A DNA stretch of 64,000 nucleotides, from positions 76,119,676-76,183,675 of the forward strand of contig CM049316.1 in assembly GCA_026874595.1 (NCBI GenBank), read 5' to 3'. Shown piece after piece: positions 57,457 through 64,000 of the stretch. Every line of letters starts with the position of its first letter. The first letter of the stretch is position 1. The translations under genes and the position numbers were made by a program. The DNA is from Sipunculus nudus (lineage: Eukaryota > Annelida > Sipuncula > Golfingiida > Sipunculidae). Under the pieces are notes generated by a model. The model was not told where the DNA came from. It worked only from the letters and a program-made list of their open reading frames with translations, and made no database searches.

Positions 57457-60400
57457 CTCTTATAATTCCATTTTCTGTCACTGTCTTTCTGCCTGCAGGT
57501 GGTATTTTTTATGCGTTTGAAATTTTCAAATTACCATACATATTTCATAAATAATTTTGAGAAATGATTTAAACCATATAACTTTGTCCCAGCATACCAG
57601 GATTACAATATTGGATTTTGGAACCAGTTCTGTTATATTTCAGAAATGTCTTGAGAAGATGACTAATCGCTATTTAAGTAATATGGTAAGCACATGTTTA
57701 CACATAATCCCTATATGGAAAAAGATGGATATTCCATGTACCACTATGAGCGTTTGGAATAGTGGGTATTCGGATCCGCAACTTGGGAATCCTGGTAATA
57801 TTTTTTTAAGTATAAGGGTCATTGTTCCAATGTTGAGAGGCTTCCATGCGTGTACGTGGCTCTTGCTGAAAGCGTGGTGTTCTTCAGGTTTCCCTATTTT
57901 CAGACCTCTATTGTAATTTCTGCATTTATATAATCTTCAATACCTGTCAGAAGGATTGAATATAAATAGAGACCAGACGTAGGGTGAATTATTCTTGGCT
58001 CAGTTTTTACAACAAAAGATAGTCCCCTGAAAAAAATGATACGAGGTAGATACTTTCCCCCTGGGCAGGAATATCATGGCTACGAAGCGGTCGATATTGG
58101 GATTGCCAAGTGTCCATTATCCAGAGCATATTGGACAGTTGCCCTTTCCATACTCGAGTATCCGCTGTTTGCTCTTTCTGGGCTTCTAGCACTTGATACC
58201 AACATGAAATATTCTTACAGACATATTTTGCTCGTTAATGTGACACTTGGTCCTAATTGTAAATATGAGGGTCTTTTTTCACAAAGCCAGGATCTGTCTA
58301 TTACTTGGACGTACCCGCTGTAGCTCTTCGACGTTATGGACACACTAAGTTATTTGTATACCGTAACCTTCAAATGTATACTAAATATACGTAATCTATG
58401 GGAAAACAAAATGCCTTTATTGTGGACATGGTGTATGTTGAATCACGTGAACATTAAAATGTAAAAAATAATACAGGTGAATAGATACAAGAGGATATAC
58501 GGTTCCATTGATATACGGTTGATACAGGCGACCTGAACAGCGGTCTGAATTGTATACTTTCAGACATCTGTGTTAATAAGACAGGCCTAAAAAGTTGCAA
58601 AGAGCACTCACTTTACATAAGGCCGAAACATATAAGCAAAGCATGTTAAACAATACAGGCAGTGTTTCAATACTTCGAAAGATATAAAGAAAAAACTTGT
58701 CCTCTAATGTCTTGAGTAACAAGTTTCTTCTTCTAATTTTATTTTGGTAATGCTTTAAAGTCAGTATAGGCCTTTAATGTGGATTTGTTTTGTAGAATCC
58801 CTTGATCGAAAAACATATTCTGTCTGACGACGAACTTTCCTCTCACCATATAACAACAATGAAGAAACTAAGGACATATTTCGACGAGGAGCGCTGCCCA
58901 ACTACTTGGGATAATGTTTGTGCTGCAGTAAATAGGATATACACGGAGATCATATCTGCAAATGCAGTTGAACAATACGAGGTCATTTGCTTCGATCTTT
59001 CATTAAATTAATGTTTTATATGATATGTAAAGTGATAAAACTGTTATTAGTAACATATATTTAGAGAAATGCCAAAAATGTCATTATCAACAAGTATCTT
59101 TGGTAAGCTCTGCTTTTAACACCGTTTATGGATCAATCAAATCTATACACATAAGGCAATATCAAGTTAAAAATTTTCCTAAGTTAATGTTGAGCTTGTT
59201 GTTAAATTGGCATAATTACACTGATTATTTGTCGGGAGATCTATACACGTGATTTATTTGTTAAGTGGGATGTGTACTTTATATCTCGTAACCATATAAA
59301 AGAGTACAATTTTTTTTCTCTCAAAGGACTTTTCGGATTTGGTGACGAAATGCAAAAGGAATTACCGAACGGCAATGGTAAGATTTATAATTGTAGGCAT
59401 CAAAGTAACACCATATAATATTTGAAGTTCGGGTTATAATCCCTGGTCATCTTGAACACATTTAAAACAGAATATACAAATACTGAGGATCTCATGAAGC
59501 TATGTTAATAGAGAAGTTTGAAGGTAATGGCCTTTTATTTATCGATAAGGACTTAGTCTTTTTGTGTATCGTCATTGTTACCTCACACACTCTCAAGAAA
59601 GCATATACAACACTCTCCCTCTTGTTTGAGATAAGAATTGTTTCCCAGGCAGTGGATATCGTTATGCTTGGCTTGCCAGCCGCTTTGGACATGATTCCTT
59701 CTTATTACTTAGTCGTTTGTTAATTCGTTATAAGATTCCCAGAACTGTACCGGCATAGCTGATGTCATACCTTACCAAATGAAGGCAAAATTTGGTTGTT
59801 AACGGAATTGTGGCATCGGAGGGGTCAATGAAGTATAGAATACCGCAGGGTTTAATTGTCGGTCCATTTTAGGTCAACTGGCTTTCAGTTTTTTTTTTCT
59901 TTCGTCTGTCTGTTGACAGAGCACAAAGCATAACATAGAAATATGAAATAAGGTCAATGCAACCAATATCCGCCGAGTTATGGGGCTTGTTTGTACACCT
60001 GAGGTTAATCATATATTTGATACAAGTTTCCATTATTTAATATTAAATGCTTTGTTTGCCATGATTCTTGCTTTGGTTGATTATCAAAGACAGATAAAGT
60101 CTGCTGGTGCCATCTTTATTTATTTTTATTTTTACGCAATTTTTTCTATTAAGAGTGTCAATTTGCAGCAATAATATCGGTTTCTCAGTTTCGGTTTTCT
60201 AACACCATGTGTATTTATAGATCCGGACTAAATTTACAAGTTCGTAAAACACTAGGAGCGCTACCTTTATTTCTTCCATGTTTTATGCCTTTTTGTTTTT
60301 ATAACTGCTAAATTACATTAATGTTTTCCTTATCTCAACTGTGGTTTTATCTAGTGTCGTTGCACGTGTTGTATTTTATCATGCGCCACCATATCCGTTG

Positions 60401-61082
60401 AGACATCGTCAGTCTTTGTCTGCAGGATGTCTCATGAGCACATTTTCCGTGAATATTATCCCCTGATATTCAAAACTCGCAGTTAAATATCGGTTGACCG
60501 TGGCCTTGATATTAGAGCCGAAATGAGAAACCTTTTGAATCTGATCAATTTGAAAGGGCTGGATATTTTATTCTAAGATTGTATATTCAAAATCAGATCA
60601 GATAAAAAAAGGGAATTCCACCTTTCTGCAATGTAATTTATCATCTTTTGGTCTTATTGTAAACATGATAACTAGGGGAGTATTTCATATATTCCCTAAA
60701 ATTGGTCTTTTAAAGTAAAACATATTTTGTTTTCGAATTTGACGCACGTTCTTTAGTCCAAGTTCTTAGGAAAGGTCCATAAATAGTGACATTGGCCAAG
60801 ATCTTCAAGGTAAATCGGTCGGATCGTAGCACATCACCTAGAATATCTTTCTCGTAATCATAACCTTAAAGTATTGCATATTTTTACCTCAAATTTAACA
60901 CACCAGGTTCTAAAATGAGTCCAAAACTGGTAAAATATACCTTTATAATCATCTGTGTAAACCGTTCATATGATTATCCGTCTTTGGCTATTATAATATT
61001 AAAGTGCGCTGCTTTAATTGATACTATATTAAGCGATAATTGTAATGAATACAATTGTTTTGAAATAATTGCAACTGTGTTT

Positions 61083-61157
<75 letters not shown>

Positions 61158-61558
61158 AATCGTTATTGCATATTGCAGAAACAGTATATTTCTGAATCCG
61201 TATACTCTGAGATACAAATGAAGGAAAAACATCAGAGGGAAAAGGAAAAAAATCTTCTCTTGTTCCAAACAGAGGCACCAACAACTGATCCAAAATGGAG
61301 AACACACCTAGAGAACTTTATCAAAGATTTTTATGAAACCTGCTTGAAAACGAATCTTGACCGGATTAAGGTTTATTAAATGAGCTTCCTATTTTACCTG
61401 GACTATTTGTATTTGAAATATGTAGCGATTATGTTTATTTCTAAAAGTGAAATTGGCACAACACATTTGAGGTCATATATTTTCAAATTAATAGATCTAA
61501 TGCTCTCAATATTGTTGATATATTTAAAGTCAATTTATTATGGTATATTTGATCGATG

Positions 61559-61600
<42 letters not shown>

Positions 61601-61780
61601 ATTTTGTATTCTTTTCATTTTTTTCCAGCTAACAGACAACCTACTCGATCAATACCGACGTGCAATGGTATTTATATCACTTTTTAGTTTTGTTAATGGA
61701 ATGATACATGAAAACATACTCATATAGGCATTGTTGACTGAAAGGAAATAGAAGTAAATCAACTAATGTTGAGTCGAAGA

Positions 61781-61835
<55 letters not shown>

Positions 61836-61971
61836 TAAGATAACCATTGACACCTTTTAGATGGAATAACTAGTTTATTAACACAAGGTGTTAGACTAGT
61901 TAGTCTGTCTAAAAGGCGTCATTGTTTATCTTAATCTTGGCTTCAACTACAGACTAACTGGCTATACCAGT

Positions 61972-62018
<47 letters not shown>

Positions 62019-63335
62019 TACGGAAATCAAGTCTCTTTGAATCAGTGTGCACATTCCTGAGCCCTGTGTGTAGTGTAGTTCGAGAAAGTAGGTGTGTGGC
62101 TATTAGTACATTTCATTTAGTCATTACATCTTCTCAATTTTACATCTTACTTTACCTATCTCATTTATTCATCTAAACGCAATCTCAAGAGTAATGCGAT
62201 ATATTGTAACCAAGCTATCAGTGAATATGCATTTAAACAACTGCATTATAACACCAGTCTTTAGCACCAGTATATCTTCTTCAGAACAATTACTACTTGA
62301 AAGTGTTGTCACCAAGGTATCTTGTACGTGTTGTTTAGGCCACTAAGAGTCAGCAGCCTTTGACTGACAAGGAACTTCTCTGTTTTCACGAAGAGGAAGG
62401 TGAAAATATCATAGATCAATTCTTGAGGGACGCCGTCGAAGAATGGCTGCCATATCCAACTCCAGACCCAGAGTTTCTCTGTTATAAACTTAACTTTGAG
62501 TACCAAACGATAAAATCAGAAAACTCTAAAAGAAGGGACCAGGTGAGATTGTATTACTGAATATTTTATAAAAACTTGGCATATTTAGTATCACACATAT
62601 TTAATGCATTCGGGTGTTTATAATTAATGATGACCAGGGATTAGTTTGGACTGTACGCCCATTATGATGTCCTAAGTGTAGGTGATCTTTCTATCTTTCT
62701 TTCCCGTTGCATATGTACACCATGAACTATTTAAAATGTTAAAGATGTCAATGGGCGGTCTTCTTCAGTAAAGGTTCCCTTTTTTCTCGCTCATATATCA
62801 TCTCTTAAAGTTGCTTTTGATAAAAGGGAGTAAAGGTTTACAATACTGACGGAGCACAGATGTTGAGACAATTAAATTTTTAACCTATTTTATTTAACTG
62901 ATTCACAGGTGTATTCTTCTCTTGTTAACAAGTGGACGGCAGAGTATGACAAGAAAATGGTAAGGTTTTCTAAAATAAAGCTGAACCGCTTGATATGTCT
63001 GATCGTATTACATGTTTAATTAGTCAAAATTTTTTTAACTATTAGCTTTTGTAACCTTTACAGAGAGCCTCAATGAAAGACTGCATCTTCAGTGAAAAAG
63101 AATTCTTTGAGAAACTTCAGGAGGAATTCAATGCCATCACAGAATCATTTGTCAAGGAGACTCCGACTGATGGTCCATGTTTCGACGATTGGTGGCAAAA
63201 ATTTCAGGACAATGTGCTAGATAAGCAACGGGAGTTGTTGAAACAGAACAGCATGAGACAAAAAGTAAATAATCTTGACAGGTCCCGTTAGAGATTCTCT
63301 GGATCATAAATATACTAAAACCCACCATATTTTCA

Positions 63336-63384
<49 letters not shown>

Positions 63385-63679
63385 TATACATATGTATAAA
63401 ACTCTATGTGTGGAGTAAATATTAAAATGAATGTGTTTAATGTTTAAGGAAACGATCGAGGCTTTGATTGATCAGCATAGGAAACAGTTTAACACAAATC
63501 TGGTAAGTACACTAATGTATTTTTACTTAAAGTTTGATGTTTCTTTGTGTGCAAGACCAGTTATAATTTGTTTCACACCAGTGCATATATATGCGGTTTC
63601 ATGAATTTTACTTCAATGTCTTTACAAAGTGGTATCATATGTCATGATAGTATTATATAAGTGATCATTTTTGCATTTC

Positions 63680-63738
<59 letters not shown>

Positions 63739-64000
63739 GTTTATGTGTATGTAAATATTTCATATAGTACTAAATACATTCCGAACTTTCTTTAATATGC
63801 TTAGAGGGGAAGCTTGAAAGAACAGATACCGAAAGATACAGAATATGAGCAAGCTATAAGCAGTAGGAGGGAAGAAGAAATTGACGAGTTCATAGAGAAC
63901 GCCCCTTCGTATGCGAAGTCCTCTGACTTAGAAACTCTTGCCTGTGAACTCGATGAAATATCCGACGCCGTGAGAGCAGAAATTAACAACAGAAAAAAAG
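57243..64000 (+). CDS. GBP-like helical repeat protein, at least 10 exons, 3' incomplete
   Basis: Short and long exons alternate, all in phase 0: 57644-57685, 58796-58981, 59327-59377, 61179-61370, 61629-61667, 62339-62542, 62909-62959, 63064-63264, 63449-63502, 63805-64000 and on. Each short exon (13-18 codons) encodes a helix, usually ending Y-x(3)-M. Each long exon (62-68 codons) opens with about seven residues, then usually an acidic start (SDDEL, TDKEL, SEKEF), in some copies a His, F about 18 residues later, and (where complete) an N near the end. This is the pattern of the helical domain of guanylate-binding proteins, where a helix ending HYEQQM leads into a His-containing helix and later KQN. 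Vertebrate GBPs have about one such unit; here five are stacked. The GTPase domain was not found, so the 5' end and function are open. Confidence 0.55.
57392..57453 (+). repeat. (TA)n microsatellite
   Basis: Thirty or so TA units just before the first well-supported short exon. Confidence 0.95.
57644..57685 (+). CDS. GBP-like short exon 1
   Basis: Acceptor TATATTTCAG, donor ATG|GTAAGC, 14 codons: KCLEKMTNRYLSNM. Confidence 0.55.
58796..58981 (+). CDS. GBP-like long exon 1
   Basis: Acceptor TTGTTTTGTAG, donor GAG|GTCATT, 62 codons. Contains SDDELSSHH, F at codon 31, W, and AVNRIYTEIISANAVEQYE at the end. Confidence 0.6.
59327..59377 (+). CDS. GBP-like short exon 2
   Basis: Acceptor TTTCTCTCAAAG, donor ATG|GTAAGA, 17 codons: DFSDLVTKCKRNYRTAM. 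Confidence 0.6.
59500..59885 (+). mobile_element. Decayed CR1/jockey-like LINE reverse transcriptase fragment
   Basis: In shifting frames: AVDIVMLGLPAALDMI (in the place of the DLSAAFD motif), then MSYLTK-RQNLVVNGIV, EGSMKYRIPQGLIVGPF (in the place of the GVPQGSVLGP motif). Stops and frameshifts show decay. It lies in an intron of the GBP-like gene. Confidence 0.6.
61084..61155 (+). repeat. Compound (CA)n(TA)n microsatellite
   Basis: About 12 CA units followed by about 24 TA units, ending 24 bp before long exon 2. Confidence 0.95.
61179..61370 (+). CDS. GBP-like long exon 2
   Basis: Acceptor TATTGCAG, donor AAG|GTTTAT, 64 codons. A highly charged helix (QMKEKHQREKEKN) leads to F, then W, and ends YETCLKTNLDRIK. 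Confidence 0.6.
61560..61598 (+). repeat. (TA)n microsatellite
   Basis: TA run 31 bp before short exon 3. Confidence 0.95.
61629..61667 (+). CDS. GBP-like short exon 3
   Basis: Acceptor TTTTTTTCCAG, donor ATG|GTATTT, 13 codons: LTDNLLDQYRRAM. Confidence 0.6.
61780..62015. repeat. Inverted repeat between two (TA)n arrays
   Basis: (TA)n at 61780-61830 and 61974-62015 flank arms 61831-61875 (AAGGTTAAGATAACCATTGA ... TAACTAGT) and 61893-61938 (its imperfect inverse, ending CTTAATCTT), with a loop of about 17 nt. Confidence 0.8.
62339..62542 (+). CDS. GBP-like long exon 3
   Basis: Acceptor GTTGTTTAG, donor CAG|GTGAGA, 68 codons. PLTDKELLCFHEEEGENIID then QF closely parallels the GBP pattern of P, L, H and F. 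It ends TIKSENSKRRDQ. Confidence 0.65.
62909..62959 (+). CDS. GBP-like short exon 4
   Basis: Acceptor GATTCACAG, donor ATG|GTAAGG, 17 codons: VYSSLVNKWTAEYDKKM. Confidence 0.65.
63064..63264 (+). CDS. GBP-like long exon 4
   Basis: Acceptor CCTTTACAG, donor AAA|GTAAAT, 67 codons. FSEKEFFEKL leads to SF, WW, then KQRELLKQNSMRQK; the KQN recalls the same position in GBPs. Confidence 0.65.
63340..63380 (+). repeat. (TA)n microsatellite
   Basis: TA run in the intron between long exon 4 and short exon 5. Confidence 0.95.
63449..63502 (+). CDS. GBP-like short exon 5
   Basis: Acceptor TGTTTAAG, donor CTG|GTAAGT, 18 codons: ETIEALIDQHRKQFNTNL. The usual Y-x(3)-M is F-x(3)-L here. Confidence 0.55.
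63681..63740 (+). repeat. (TA)n microsatellite
   Basis: Interrupted TA run in the last intron of the window. Confidence 0.95.
63805..64000 (+). CDS. GBP-like long exon 5 (cut by window end)
   Basis: Acceptor AATATGCTTAG. 65 codons and one base are inside the window, all open. DTEYEQAISSRREEEIDEF fits the repeat. The gene continues beyond 64000. Confidence 0.55.

Noticed and set aside
58036-58323. 95-codon plus frame and overlapping 61-codon minus frame
   Set aside because: They lie in the intron between short exon 1 and long exon 1 of the GBP-like gene and have no splice sites or recognisable domain.

Overview
The window is eukaryotic, intron-rich, AT-rich DNA. It has small exons with consensus GT-AG introns, abundant (TA)n, (CT)n and (CA)n arrays, tRNA-derived SINEs, decayed LINEs, LTR-like copies and MITEs. 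Repeat families with TGACCTTGACCT cores and the GCCGGAGNACCCGG SINE core suggest a marine lophotrochozoan, probably a mollusc. That assignment is inference from recalled repeat motifs, not a database match.

Layout. 1-2289 is a 29-bp minisatellite with higher-order structure. 2.4-6.95 kb holds, on the minus strand, the 5' part of a gene (gene A: promoter, exon 1, exon 2, perhaps a later exon); its intron 1 carries a SINE and an LTR-like copy. 7.53-11.15 kb is a 3.6-kb element with perfect 21-bp terminal inverted repeats that encloses a possible three-exon transcript. 11-21 kb is mostly repeats and unassigned DNA. 21.0-29.5 kb is the best-supported gene (gene B, plus strand): eight exons joining in frame to 549 codons plus stop. 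29.97-30.89 kb is a broken partial copy of gene B. 31-36 kb is repeat-rich, 37-44.4 kb holds three diverged copies of one segment, and 45-48.8 kb is a decayed L1/Tx1-like LINE. 49-57 kb is mainly repeats and unassigned sequence. 57.2-64 kb contains at least ten phase-0 exons of a guanylate-binding-protein-like helical repeat protein that runs off the right edge.

Main result. Gene B encodes a leaderless protein whose residues 237-412 resemble an IL-1-family beta-trefoil in motif order and spacing. A VEID tetrapeptide lies just before the trefoil, where pro-IL-1beta has its caspase site. The two introns around the penultimate trefoil segment sit where I recall those of human IL1B. Gene A is a head-to-head paralog: exon 2 of both genes shares an ungapped block and a phase-2 donor, and both promoters place a Rel/NF-kappaB-like site about 20 bp upstream of a TATA-like box. 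Gene B's 3' UTR carries AU-rich elements. A GBP-like gene about 28 kb away makes the neighbourhood look immune-related. All family assignments rest on reading alone and need profile and structure searches.
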